Source: JACDDK01 sp038198445 (GTDB lineage: Bacteria; Actinomycetota; Rubrobacteria; Rubrobacterales; Rubrobacteraceae). Taken from it: a stretch of DNA of 17,452 bases. Where the stretch lies: assembly GCA_038198445.1 (NCBI GenBank), contig JBBPZZ010000098.1:1-17452 (forward strand), in the 5' to 3' direction. A model generated the notes under the pieces. That model worked only from the letters and a program-made list of their open reading frames with translations, ran no database searches and was not told where the DNA came from. The position numbers were made by a program, and so were the translations under genes. Shown piece after piece: positions 1-7,987 of this stretch; positions within the stretch are counted from its first letter, which is position 1, and the number at the start of each line of letters is the position of its first letter.

Positions 1-2
1 CT

Positions 3-134
3 GCCCGCCTTTTCGACGTGAGCCTCTCCTCGGTAAAGCGCTACGTCAGGATAGCGAGCAGTGGGGAGTCCCTCGCGCCGAAGAAGAGGCCCGGCGGAAC
101 CCCGAAGGTGGACGAGATAACCAAGGGGCTCTTA
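3..134 (+). pseudogene. IS630-like transposase N-terminal fragment
   Basis: The reading frame entering from the window edge gives ARLFDVSLSSVKRYVRIA, then a stretch with SLAPKKRPG and PKVDE. This is the pattern of the N-terminal helix-turn-helix and linker of IS630-family (Tc1/mariner-like) transposases. The resemblance stops near position 134; after that the frame only reads antisense through the glyoxalase-type gene on the other strand, until a TAG at 216-218. No DDE catalytic domain is present. I read this as a transposase remnant cut off at its 3' side, whose upstream part lies outside the window. The family call rests on remembered motifs. That it is non-functional follows directly from the missing catalytic domain. 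Confidence 0.65.
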
Positions 135-148
135 AACGGGGCCTGCAA

Positions 149-364
149 CCCGGGCGGCGCGTCGCCCCAGGGGAAGAAGGTCATGATGGTGCCGGGGCTG
201 CCCGCGCCGTCGCCGTAGTAGAGGTGATAGGTCTCCGGGTCGTCGAAGTTCACGGTCTTCTTTACCAGCCACAGTCCGAGTACGCCCGCATAGAAGTCCA
301 CGTTGCGTTGCGGGTCGCCGGAGATGGCCGTTACGTGGTGGATGCCCGTGGTTTCGGCGTTCAT
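149..364 (-). pseudogene. VOC/glyoxalase ring-cleaving dioxygenase, 3'-truncated
   Basis: The first 72 residues match the N-terminal half-module of VOC-superfamily ring-cleaving dioxygenases of the MhqO/PcpA type: GIHHVTAISGDPQRNVDFY, then LVKKTVNFDDPETYHLYYG and GTIMTFFPW. The HH pair at residues 9-10 supplies the first metal ligand. Family members run to about 300 residues with two to four repeated modules. Here the similarity ends after FFPWGDAPPG, and the frame continues into antisense transposase sequence. The gene has thus lost roughly three quarters of its product and should be inactive. The ATG at 364 is preceded by GAGGAG at suitable spacing. It lies 40 bases downstream of the ABC transporter gene on the same strand and was probably the last gene of that operon. 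Confidence 0.75.
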
Positions 365-404
365 CGTGTAGCTCCTCTCATTGTTCTAACCGGCCGTGGG
401 ACGT

Positions 405-2192
405 TCAAGAGGGTACAGGTTCCCGGAACTGGCGCCGATAGAGGTCGGCGTAGAGGCCGTTCTTTTCGAGAAGCTCCGTGTGAGTGCCGCGCTCGGCGAT
501 ACGGCCGTCCTGGACGACGAGAATAACGTCCGCGTTCCGGATGGTGCTGAGGCGGTGGGCGATGACGATGCTCGTGCGGTCCTTCAGCAACGTGTCGAGG
601 GCGACCTGGATCAGGGCCTCCGTGCGCGTGTCTATGTTGCTCGTCGTCTCGTCCAAAATGAGGATTCGCGGATCTGCCAGGATAGCGCGGGCAAACGAGA
701 GTAGCTGCCGCTGCCCCTGGCTCAGGTTCCCGCCGCCTTCTCCGAGATGCGTCTCGTACCCGTCCGGCAGGGCGCTAATGAAGCCGTGGGCGCTCACGGC
801 GCGGGCGGCGTCTTCGATCTCTTCCGTAGTCGCATCCATATTGCCGTAGGCGATGTTCTCGCCGATGGTCCCGGAGAACAGGAACGGCTCCTGAAGGACC
901 GTGGCGATCCTGGTCCGCAGGCTCTTCCGCTCCACCTCGCGCACGTCGCGGCCGTCCACCCGCACCGCGCCCTCCGTAACGTCGTAGAAGCGGGGGATAA
1001 GGTTGGCTATCGTGGTCTTGCCCGCTCCCGTCTGGCCGACCAGCGCGACCGTCTGGCCCGGTTCGATCCGGAAGTCTACGTCGCGCAGCACGGGCCGGGC
1101 CGGATCGTAGCCGAACGTAACGTGCTCGAACTCTATCTTTCCGTCTACTGCCTTGAGTTGGGTGGCGTCCTGCGGATCGGATGGTTCGGGAGGCTCGTCG
1201 AGGATATTATAGATGCGCTCGGCTCCGGCGAGGGCGGATTGGGCCTGGGTGTAGACCTGGGAGGCCAGTTGGATCGGGCGGAAGAACTGCTGAACGTAGA
1301 TCAGGAACGCAGTCAGTATGCCGACCGTCAGCGTGCCCGTTACGACCAGATAACCACCGAAGCCTATGACGACGGCGGTGGCGAGCGTCGAGAGCACGTC
1401 GATAGCGGGGGAGAAGGCCGAGGTGATCGCCACGGCCTTCACGTTCGCGGCCCGGTTGGCGGCGTTGCGCGCCCGGAAGCGTTCGATGTTCGTCTCGGTG
1501 CGGTTGAACGCCTGCGCCTCGCGGACGCCTACGATCTCTTCCTGAAGCCCCGCCGTTACGTCCCCGACGGTCTCGCGTGTCGTGCGGAAAGCCTTCCTGG
1601 CCCGGCGGGCGAAGAATACGTTCACCAGGAGCATGACCGGAATTATCGTGAAGCACACCAGTGCCAGCCGCCAGTCGAGGAGAAGCATCGCTATGACTAT
1701 CCCGATCAGGCTGAACAGTGAGCCGAGTAGCTGCGTTATCCCCTGCGAGAGTAGCTGGTTGAGGGTGTCGACGTCGTTGGTGACGCGGCTCATCAGGTCA
1801 CCCGCGGGACGGCGGTCGAAGTATCCGAGGGGGAGCCGCAGGAGCCTGGCGAAGATGCGCTCCCGCATGTAGGCGAGGATACGTTGGCCGATTGAGCCGA
1901 CCTGACGGATCTGGCCCCACGACGCCAGCGATCCCGCGACGTAGACCACCAGGAGCAGCGCCATCGTCCACAGAAGTCCGGCCACGTTGCCCCGCAGGAT
2001 GAACCGGTCTATGGCCCGGCCGATCAACCACGGACCTCCCGCCTGCGCCACCGCTCCCACCATGACGAGTCCCAACGCGAGGAACAACTGGCGGCTATAG
2101 GGCCGCAACTCGGCCAACAGGCGCCGGGCGGTCGTGCGACGGTCGCCAGCGCGTTCCTGCGGAGCACGGGCTATCGACTCGATGCTTCTCAA
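405..2192 (-). CDS. ABC exporter half-transporter, catalytic-site partner (MdlB/TM288-like)
   Basis: A 595-residue fused permease-ATPase of the multidrug/lipid exporter type. The membrane domain spans about residues 30-330, with helices near 35-55, 72-92, 150-190 and 265-305. The nucleotide-binding domain spans about 352-590: Walker A GQTGAGKT at 386-393, Q-loop Q434, Walker B ILILDE ending at E515, and H-loop H546 are all canonical. The signature motif is LSQGQ (490-494) instead of LSGGQ. The complementary defects in the ABC gene at 4837-6618 suggest that the two form one heterodimeric exporter with a single hydrolysing site. The start is TTG, its range overlapping the preceding gene by 4 bases (TTGA), with GGAG 7-10 bases upstream. 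The substrate cannot be read from the sequence; drug or electrophile export is inferred from neighbours. Confidence 0.93.
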   Translation of the reverse strand: MRSIESIARAPQERAGDRRTTARRLLAELRPYSRQLFLALGLVMVGAVAQAGGPWLIGRAIDRFILRGNVAGLLWTMALLLVVYVAGSLASWGQIRQVGSIGQRILAYMRERIFARLLRLPLGYFDRRPAGDLMSRVTNDVDTLNQLLSQGITQLLGSLFSLIGIVIAMLLLDWRLALVCFTIIPVMLLVNVFFARRARKAFRTTRETVGDVTAGLQEEIVGVREAQAFNRTETNIERFRARNAANRAANVKAVAITSAFSPAIDVLSTLATAVVIGFGGYLVVTGTLTVGILTAFLIYVQQFFRPIQLASQVYTQAQSALAGAERIYNILDEPPEPSDPQDATQLKAVDGKIEFEHVTFGYDPARPVLRDVDFRIEPGQTVALVGQTGAGKTTIANLIPRFYDVTEGAVRVDGRDVREVERKSLRTRIATVLQEPFLFSGTIGENIAYGNMDATTEEIEDAARAVSAHGFISALPDGYETHLGEGGGNLSQGQRQLLSFARAILADPRILILDETTSNIDTRTEALIQVALDTLLKDRTSIVIAHRLSTIRNADVILVVQDGRIAERGTHTELLEKNGLYADLYRRQFREPVPS

Positions 2193-2569
2193 GCGCGCTC
2201 CGGCGGCGGGTCCATCCGGTGGATCATCCAGTCCTTGCCGCTGGTGCGGAAGATCGCGTACCTGCCCGTAAACTTCTCCCCGCTGAAGGTGACTATGACC
2301 TTGTCCTCCCCGAACTCGTGGCTCTCATACGTGCCGCTGTCCCAGGTGCTCTTTCTCACCGCGCCGGGGACGCCTTCGACCGGCGTGGCGTCTTCGTAGT
2401 CGAGGTGGGAGAGGGCGTGGTCCTCCACGTGGACGGCGAGGCGGTTTTGCTTCGGGTCCATCGGCACGCCCTTCGGGACCGCCCACGAGACTAGTACGCC
2501 GCCGCGTTCGAGGCGCAGGTCGAAGTGGTGGCTGCGGGCGTAGTGCTCCTGGATCACGAAACGCGGCAT
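2189..2569 (-). CDS. Stand-alone LigD-type DNA 3'-phosphoesterase domain
   Basis: A 126-residue protein matching the phosphoesterase (PE) module of the bacterial NHEJ ligase LigD, which trims 3'-phosphate and 3'-ribonucleotide ends. The Mn-binding pattern is intact: H9, H15 and D17 in EHYARSHHFDLRLE, then H51 in HVEDHAL. These have the same spacing as H42, H48, D50 and H84 of the Pseudomonas LigD PE domain; K33 and R43 also match its active-site lysine and arginine. No polymerase or ligase domain is attached, so this is a small single-domain enzyme. The ATG directly follows the TAG of the alcohol dehydrogenase gene with no gap, and the 3' end overlaps the ABC gene by 4 bases, so co-transcription is very likely. 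A DNA-repair enzyme is unexpected among redox and efflux genes. Confidence 0.88.
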   Translation of the reverse strand: MPRFVIQEHYARSHHFDLRLERGGVLVSWAVPKGVPMDPKQNRLAVHVEDHALSHLDYEDATPVEGVPGAVRKSTWDSGTYESHEFGEDKVIVTFSGEKFTGRYAIFRTSGKDWMIHRMDPPPERA

Positions 2570-3604
2570 CTACGGTTTGACCATCACCTTGATCGCCTCG
2601 CGCCCGTCCATCGCGGCGTAACCTTCTGGGACGCCTTCGAGGTCCACCGTCAGGTCGAGCACCGGCGAAGGATCTAGCCTGCCTGCAACCACGTCTTCGA
2701 GCAGTTCGGGGATGTAGGCCCGAACCGGGGCGACGCCGCCGCGCAGGGAGATGTTCTGCCCGAACAGGCGCCAGCGGTCCACGACGTGGTCGTTGTGCGG
2801 AACCCCGACGTAGCCGACCGTACCTCCGGGACGGGCGACGGCGATGGCCGTATCCGTGGAAGACTTCGCGCCCACGCACTCCAGGACCGACTCCGCGCCG
2901 CCGTTCGTCATCTCCATGACCTCGTTTGCCGCTTCCTCGTCGCGGCTCGTCACGATGTCTGTTGCTCCGAACTGGCGGGCGATCTCCAGCCGCTCGTCGT
3001 GGTGGCCGAGCATGATGATCCTCTCAGCCCCCAGCCTCTTCGCGGCAAGCACCGCGCACAGTCCGACCGCCCCGTCGCCTATAACCGCCGCCGTCCCGCC
3101 CTCAATTACACCGGCCGCAATAGCGGCATGGTGGCCCGTCCCCATCACGTCCGTCAGGGGAAGCGTGGCGGCGAGGAGCGCGTCGTCGCCCTCGATCGAA
3201 TCGGGCAGCTTCACGAGCGTCCCGTCGGCGAACGGCGCCCGCACCGCCTCCGCCTGTCCGCCGTCGTTGTCCCGCCCCCAGGCGGAGCCGTTGACGCACG
3301 AGGTCTGCAACCCCTTCTGGCAGAACTCGCAGGTGCCGTCGGAGAAGACGAAAGGCGCAATTACCATGTCTCCTACTTTGACGCTCTCGACCTCCGAGCC
3401 CACGTCCTCGACCACGCCCATCCACTCGTGGCCGCAGCGCGAGCCGGGGTTCCACTTCTGGATGCCGCGGTAGAACCAGAGGTCCGAGCCGCAGATGCAG
3501 GCGTGGGTGATCCTCACCACCGCGTCAGTCGGCTGCTCTATCCTGGAATCCGGGACGTCCTCTACCCGGAGGTCGCCGGGACCGTGGAAAACGGTTGCTT
3601 TCAT
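2570..3604 (-). CDS. Zinc-dependent alcohol dehydrogenase (MDR family)
   Basis: A 344-residue medium-chain dehydrogenase. The N-terminal GroES-like domain carries the catalytic zinc site, C38 in CICGSD and GHE at 58-60. The structural zinc lobe is reduced: C92, C95 and C103 are present, but residue 98 of the usual CxxCxxC pattern is glycine. The Rossmann fold begins at VIGDGAVG, and the following HHDERLEIARQFGATDIV suggests NAD(P) binding without fixing the preference. The likely role is reversible oxidation of an alcohol or reduction of an aldehyde; the substrate is unknown. The ATG overlaps the nitroreductase stop by 4 bases (ATGA) and has AAGGGAG just upstream. Its place in the operon suggests removal of reactive carbonyls, which is inference only. 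Confidence 0.93.
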   Translation of the reverse strand: MKATVFHGPGDLRVEDVPDSRIEQPTDAVVRITHACICGSDLWFYRGIQKWNPGSRCGHEWMGVVEDVGSEVESVKVGDMVIAPFVFSDGTCEFCQKGLQTSCVNGSAWGRDNDGGQAEAVRAPFADGTLVKLPDSIEGDDALLAATLPLTDVMGTGHHAAIAAGVIEGGTAAVIGDGAVGLCAVLAAKRLGAERIIMLGHHDERLEIARQFGATDIVTSRDEEAANEVMEMTNGGAESVLECVGAKSSTDTAIAVARPGGTVGYVGVPHNDHVVDRWRLFGQNISLRGGVAPVRAYIPELLEDVVAGRLDPSPVLDLTVDLEGVPEGYAAMDGREAIKVMVKP

Positions 3605-4164
3605 ATAGTGCTCCCTTCTTGTATCGAACCGTAACGCTCGTAGTGGACGATTTCGTCAAGCGGTTTGCGCGCCTGGCCGGCGCTCGTGCGCGGACGGCGC
3701 GCGGCTTCGTCCGGATAACCTAAAGAGATGGCGGTACGTACGACGCGTTCCGGCGGTATGCTGAGCAGGTCTTTTGCGGCGTCTCTGCCGGAGCCGACGA
3801 TCCAACCGATGCTGGAGCCAACGCCGTGCGCTGCTGCGGCGAGCATGATCCTCTCGGCGAGCCGTCCCTCGTCGTAGGTCTCCTGCTCGGGACGCTCGCC
3901 AGCCATTACCAGAACGATGCCGAGCGTAGCGCCGGCCAGGTGTGCCGCGTAGCCTTCGAGGTTCGCGAGCGCCTGGAGCGTCTCCGCGTCACGGATCACG
4001 ACGACCTCCCACGGCTGCCGGTTCGAGGCGCTGCCGGACCACCGGGCGACGTCCAGGATATCGTCCACTACTGGCTGAGGCACGGGGTCCGGGCGGAAGC
4101 TCCGCACGGCCCGCAGCGAGCGCAGGAAGGAGACGAGTTCTCTCGCATTTGCGGGGTCGTTCAT
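3601..4164 (-). CDS. Nitroreductase family protein (FMN-dependent)
   Basis: A 187-residue oxidoreductase of the nitroreductase fold, normally an FMN-containing homodimer that reduces nitroaromatics, quinones or enones with NAD(P)H. The FMN-phosphate-binding RAVRSF motif is at 18-23, the SASNRQPWEV segment at about 45-54, and the glycine-rich HGVGSSIGW segment near 112-120. Length is typical of the shorter members. The start ATG overlaps the preceding gene by 4 bases (ATGA) and is preceded by GAGGAG at good spacing. In Bacillus, a nitroreductase, a ring-cleaving dioxygenase and an azoreductase are controlled together by the MarR-type repressor MhqR. The same classes of protein occur in this operon, which suggests a quinone or electrophile response. 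The actual substrate is not visible. Confidence 0.9.
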   Translation of the reverse strand: MNDPANARELVSFLRSLRAVRSFRPDPVPQPVVDDILDVARWSGSASNRQPWEVVVIRDAETLQALANLEGYAAHLAGATLGIVLVMAGERPEQETYDEGRLAERIMLAAAAHGVGSSIGWIVGSGRDAAKDLLSIPPERVVRTAISLGYPDEAARRPRTSAGQARKPLDEIVHYERYGSIQEGSTI

Positions 4165-4808
4165 CTGACAATCTCCTCGGTGGGGCCACCAGCGGCCCGC
4201 GCTGCCGGTCCGGCCGCTATCGGGACGTTGTAGACGGGAGAACCGGGCTGCTGCTTGCGTCCGCCTTCCCGGAGAGGACCTGTATCGACCGGCGCGAAAC
4301 CGATCTCCTCGATGAGCCGCGAGACCACCGACTTAGTCTCCGCATCGTCTCCCGCGACGAAGAGGGCGAGGCGATCCTTCACCGGCGCGTTCCGTTGGCC
4401 CTCATCGCGGAGCCTCTCGTAGTACATGGTGTTGAACGCCTTCACCATCCGAGCACCGGGTAGCCGGCGCGCGATGTCCTCGCTCGAAGTATCGTCGCCG
4501 AGGTCTTCGATCTGGAAATCCGGCGTGTAAGGGTTCATCGCGTCCACGACGATCTTACCCGCCAACCGGTCCGGCTCTGGCAGGCCCTCCCCGCGCTTCG
4601 ACCAGGGAATCGCCAACAAGACCACCTCTCCGAAGTCGGCGGCATCGTCCGCAGTCGCGGCATGGGCGTTCGGACCGATCTCGGCGACGAGCTGTTCGAG
4701 CGATTCGGGACCGCCCGAGTTGCTGAGAGCGACCAGGTGTCCGGCCCCCGCAAAGAGCTTCGCGGCGGTCGCACCGATATTCCCCGCGCCTATGATCCCT
4801 ATATCCAT
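4161..4808 (-). CDS. NADPH-dependent F420 reductase-like protein (NpdG/COG2085 type)
   Basis: A 215-residue single-domain Rossmann protein. It starts with the dinucleotide motif GIIGAGNIG (residues 4-12) and continues with LSNSGGPES, where NADP-binding members hold the 2'-phosphate. VVLLAIPW and KIVVDAMNPY follow, then VKAFNTMYYERL, all typical of the F420-dependent NADP oxidoreductase group. The role would be hydride transfer between NADPH and coenzyme F420. In context it could recharge F420H2 for the LLM and PPOX proteins encoded upstream. Some members of this fold act on other substrates, so the cofactor partner is inferred. The gene lies 28 bases after the ABC gene, has AAAGGA before its ATG, and overlaps the nitroreductase start by 4 bases. 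The C-terminal end is rich in Ala and Gly and is not conserved. Confidence 0.85.
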   Translation of the reverse strand: MDIGIIGAGNIGATAAKLFAGAGHLVALSNSGGPESLEQLVAEIGPNAHAATADDAADFGEVVLLAIPWSKRGEGLPEPDRLAGKIVVDAMNPYTPDFQIEDLGDDTSSEDIARRLPGARMVKAFNTMYYERLRDEGQRNAPVKDRLALFVAGDDAETKSVVSRLIEEIGFAPVDTGPLREGGRKQQPGSPVYNVPIAAGPAARAAGGPTEEIVR

Positions 4809-4836
4809 GCTCGGTCCTTTCTAGCGGGAGTGCTTT

Positions 4837-6618
4837 TCACAGTCGAACTTCGGAGTTGTTTACCAGTTGCGAGCCGAGGATCTCGTTGTACAGTTCGCTG
4901 TCGCGCCGCAGTTCTTCGTGGGTACCCATCGCGGCGATTCGGCCCTCGTCGAGGACCAGGATCTTATCCGCGTCGCGCACGGTGCTTATCCTCTGGGCGA
5001 TGACGAAGACGGTGCGGCGGCTATCTCGCATGAGTTGGTCGAGCGCTGTCTGTATCGCCGCCTCGGTCTCGGCGTCCACGGCGGAGGTGCTATCGTCCAG
5101 GATGAGCAGACGCGGATCTATGAGCAGGGCGCGTGCGATTGCTATCCGCTGCCGCTGCCCGCCCGAGAGCCCGATGCCGCGCTCACCGATTACCGTATCG
5201 TAACCATCAAGCAGCGCCTGGATGAACCCGTCGGCCTGGGCCGCGCGGGCCGCCGACTCGACCTCTTCCTGCGTCGCATCGGGTCTGCCATAGGCGATGT
5301 TGTCGCGCACGGAGCCGGAGAACAGCAGAGAAGTCTGGAGCACCACCCCGATCTGTCCCCGCAGCGATGAGAGCGTTACGCCCCGCACGTCGTGGCCGTC
5401 GAGGCGCACGCTCCCGCCGGTAACGTCGTAGAAACGCGGCAGGAGGTTGACCAGCGTGGACTTGCCGGAGCCGGTGGTGCCGAGGATGGCTACCGTCTGG
5501 CCCGGCTCGGCGGTAAAGCTGACGCCGCCCAGGATCTCGCGTTCGCTCCCCGGATAGCGGAAATGCACGTCGTCGAAATCTACCCGGCACGAGACGGGGG
5601 GCAGGGGCTCCGCGTCCGGCGCGTCTTCTACCCCGAGCGGCGCGTCCAGCACCTCGAAGACGCGCAGGGAGGAGGCTCCTGCCCGCGAGATGCCGGCTGC
5701 GAGGAAGCCTATCGTCAGTATCGGAAAGAGCAGGAAACCCAGGTACGTGTTGAAGGCGACCAACTCTCCGATAGAGAGACGGTTTCCTATTATTTGCAGG
5801 CCGCCGAAGAGGACTATAAGGAGGGTGCCGAGGTTGCCGAGCAGGAAGATGAACGGGAAGTTGTTCGAGAACGCCCGGATCGTCTGAAGGTTCTTGGAGA
5901 GAAGCTCGTCGTTCACGGACCTGTAGCGGGCGCTCTCGTAATCCTCGCGGGCGAAGGTGCGGATCACGCGTATACCGGTCAGGTCTTCCTGCAGGACGCT
6001 GTTCAGTCGTCCGAGCGTCTGTTGGACCAGCCGGAAGAGAGGGCCGATCTTTCGGACGAAGCGCAGTAGTAGCAGGAAGATCGCCGGTACTATCGCCAGC
6101 GCCACGAGGGCGAGTTGCCAGTTCAGGGAGATCAGCAATACCGTGGTACCCACGAGCATAATCGCGGCGGCGGCGAGTTGGACGATGCCCGAACCGGCGA
6201 ACGTCCGGATCTGCTCCACGTCGCTCGTCAGGCGCGTCACCAACTGTCCGGTCTCGGCATTGTCGTAGTAGCTGAAGCCGAGGCGTTCGATCCTTGCAAA
6301 CAGCGCATTCCGCAGGTCATAGGCGACGCCCTGCGAGGCTCGCTCCGCCAGATACCCCTGCAGGAACTGGAACAACCCTCGCACCAGCGCCGCCATCACG
6401 AGCCCGCCGACCGCGATGAGTATAGCCGTCAACCGTCCCGGCGCGATGCCCTTGTCTATGGCATAGGCGATGATTTGCGGCGTAGCCAGGTTCGCCGCGG
6501 ATCCCAGGATCAGAGCCAGAAACGCCCCGAAAGCCTCGGCCTTGTACGAGCGCAGGTAGCCGAGCGCCCGGCGTACGGACGCAAGACCTCCCGAGAAGTC
6601 TCCCTGACGCTGCTCCAA
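4837..6618 (-). CDS. ABC exporter half-transporter, degenerate-site partner (MdlA/TM287-like)
   Basis: With the TTG start at 6618 the product has 593 residues. The frame stays open further upstream, but that part lies inside the preceding PPOX gene and has the Trp/Thr/Ser/Arg bias of an out-of-frame shadow. The TTG falls 7 bases after the PPOX stop, with GAGGG upstream. The membrane domain covers about 15-320. The ATPase domain has Walker A GTTGSGKS (380-387) and a canonical LSGGQ signature (484-488). However, the catalytic glutamate after Walker B is aspartate (LLILDD, D509), and the H-loop histidine is glutamine (AQR, Q542). This is the hallmark of the non-hydrolysing half of heterodimeric exporters. 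The partner, with intact E and H but an LSQGQ signature, lies four genes downstream at 405-2192. Confidence 0.92.
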   Translation of the reverse strand: MEQRQGDFSGGLASVRRALGYLRSYKAEAFGAFLALILGSAANLATPQIIAYAIDKGIAPGRLTAILIAVGGLVMAALVRGLFQFLQGYLAERASQGVAYDLRNALFARIERLGFSYYDNAETGQLVTRLTSDVEQIRTFAGSGIVQLAAAAIMLVGTTVLLISLNWQLALVALAIVPAIFLLLLRFVRKIGPLFRLVQQTLGRLNSVLQEDLTGIRVIRTFAREDYESARYRSVNDELLSKNLQTIRAFSNNFPFIFLLGNLGTLLIVLFGGLQIIGNRLSIGELVAFNTYLGFLLFPILTIGFLAAGISRAGASSLRVFEVLDAPLGVEDAPDAEPLPPVSCRVDFDDVHFRYPGSEREILGGVSFTAEPGQTVAILGTTGSGKSTLVNLLPRFYDVTGGSVRLDGHDVRGVTLSSLRGQIGVVLQTSLLFSGSVRDNIAYGRPDATQEEVESAARAAQADGFIQALLDGYDTVIGERGIGLSGGQRQRIAIARALLIDPRLLILDDSTSAVDAETEAAIQTALDQLMRDSRRTVFVIAQRISTVRDADKILVLDEGRIAAMGTHEELRRDSELYNEILGSQLVNNSEVRL

Positions 6619-6625
6619 ACTTCCC

Positions 6626-7042
6626 TCAGCTTCCCTGCTGGGTAGTGTGGTTCGGTGAGATGACGATGACCACACGCTCGTCGCCGGGCTGATGGTACGG
6701 GTACTTGTCCATGCCGAGGTACTTCTTCGCCATCGCGTTGATGAAGTCCAGGTCCGGGTCTTCCTCGATGTCCACCACTTCGCCCCGTACTTCCAGGTAA
6801 CGGTAAGGGTTCTCCGGGTCCACGATAGACAGCGCGATGCGAGGGTCACGGCCCACGTTGCGGTACTTCTGGCGCGTCTTGGTCTGGCTGAACCTGACGT
6901 GCTCGCCGTCCCAATCGAACCATACGGGGTTGTTCTGCGGCTCGCCGTCGGGGCCGATGGTGGCGACGTGGGCGAGGGCGGTGCTTCCGAGCAGGTCCTT
7001 GTACTCCTCGGGGATCTCGGCTTTACCGTCGTTCGTGGTCAT
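6626..7042 (-). CDS. PPOX-class F420-dependent oxidoreductase (Rv1155-like)
   Basis: A 138-residue split-barrel protein of the pyridoxamine 5'-phosphate oxidase superfamily. LAHVATIGPDGEPQNNPVWF forms the first strands, RFSQTKTRQKYRNVGRDPRIALSIVDPENPYRYLEVRGEV (in part) the cofactor-contacting strands and loop. This pattern, with K/R in the TRQKYRN segment and a YRYLEVRG strand, is typical of the F420-binding actinobacterial group related to Rv1155, not of FMN-type PdxH. The likely role is F420H2-dependent reduction of an unidentified substrate in the cytoplasm. The ATG has AAAGGAAG upstream. The gene follows the LLM-class gene by 39 bases and precedes the ABC gene by 7. F420 is the expected cofactor by family; FMN remains possible. 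Confidence 0.88.
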   Translation of the reverse strand: MTTNDGKAEIPEEYKDLLGSTALAHVATIGPDGEPQNNPVWFDWDGEHVRFSQTKTRQKYRNVGRDPRIALSIVDPENPYRYLEVRGEVVDIEEDPDLDFINAMAKKYLGMDKYPYHQPGDERVVIVISPNHTTQQGS

Positions 7043-7081
7043 TCGCTTCCTTTCATGGTGCGGTGGCCGACTCTGGAGATT

Positions 7082-7987
7082 CTATCCCGATGTCGAGTCG
7101 TCACGTTCCTTCGCGACGGCAGCCCGCACCGCCGGGACGACCTCATTCGCGAAGATTTCGACCTGCCGCTCGTGGTCATCGGAGGGCCAGTAGATGAACG
7201 TGTCCATACCGAACTCCAGTACGAAGCGGGTGAGTTGCTCGATCCACGTCGAGGCCGGACCTTCTAGCAGACCGTCGCCCCCGGCTCCGATCCTGCCAGA
7301 CAGGTTGTAGACGCGCTTTATATCGGATGGCTTCCGATCCGCTTCGGCTGCTCCGGCATCTATCCTTTCGTGCAACTCCGCCAGGCGCTCCGGCGGCGCC
7401 CAGAACAGGGAGGGGACCCAGCCGTCGGCCAGCCGTCCTACCAGGTTCAACATCCGGGGACCGGCCGCGCCGAGCCAGATGCCTATGTCGTGAGCGGGAC
7501 GAGGGCCGGGCCGCATACCGTTTAACGAGTAAATCTCTCCGTCGAACCGTAATGAACGCTCGTCACTCCAGACGAGTCGCATGACTTTTATAGCCTCCTC
7601 GACGGACTGAACCGCCTCACGCGGGCTCCTCCTCGGGCCGTCCATCGCCACGATAGCGTCCCAGAAAGCTCCCGCCCCGAGACCGATCTCCACGCGTCCC
7701 CCTGAGAGAACGTCCAGGCTCGCGGCCGATTTGGCGAGCATCGCCGGAGGCCGAAGCGGCAGGTTCGCCACGTCTGGGAAGAAACGGATGCGTCCGGTTA
7801 CCGGGGCGAGGGTGGAGATGAGAGTCCAGGTGTCCAGGAACCTGCGCTGGTAGGGGTGGTCCTGTATGCCGAGAAGGTCCAGGCCCGCCCGGTCGGCGGC
7901 TTTTGCGATCCGGGCTGCCCAGTCCGGCGGGTCGGCCAGCGGCTCGACGCTGGTTCCGAACTCCAGTTCCCTTCCGTAGTCGCTCAC
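7082..7987 (-). CDS. LLM-class flavin/F420-dependent oxidoreductase
   Basis: A 301-residue luciferase-like monooxygenase-fold protein (TIM barrel). Recognisable segments are AADRAGLDLLGIQDHPY near residues 31-47, then PLRPPAMLAKSAASLDVLSGGRVEIGLGAG across 76-108, which is the classical LSxGRxxLGxGxG motif, and the late DGWVPSLFW segment. Members use F420 or FMN for hydride transfer or monooxygenation. With an NpdG-like reductase and PPOX proteins in the same operon, F420 is the more likely cofactor here. The GTG start overlaps the MFS gene stop by 4 bases (GTGA) and has AAGGAG upstream, indicating translational coupling. The substrate is unknown. Confidence 0.9.
   Translation of the reverse strand: MSDYGRELEFGTSVEPLADPPDWAARIAKAADRAGLDLLGIQDHPYQRRFLDTWTLISTLAPVTGRIRFFPDVANLPLRPPAMLAKSAASLDVLSGGRVEIGLGAGAFWDAIVAMDGPRRSPREAVQSVEEAIKVMRLVWSDERSLRFDGEIYSLNGMRPGPRPAHDIGIWLGAAGPRMLNLVGRLADGWVPSLFWAPPERLAELHERIDAGAAEADRKPSDIKRVYNLSGRIGAGGDGLLEGPASTWIEQLTRFVLEFGMDTFIYWPSDDHERQVEIFANEVVPAVRAAVAKERDDSTSG

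Noticed and set aside
747..1721. Long + strand open frame (324 codons) opposite the ABC transporter gene
   Set aside because: Lies wholly antisense to a well-supported ABC gene; no family motif; long antisense frames are expected in GC-rich coding DNA.
4837..6849. ABC gene with the longer 670-residue reading frame
   Set aside because: The extra 77 residues lie in the PPOX coding region in another frame and have the Trp/Thr/Ser/Arg bias of a shadow; TTG 6618 follows the PPOX stop with a ribosome site.
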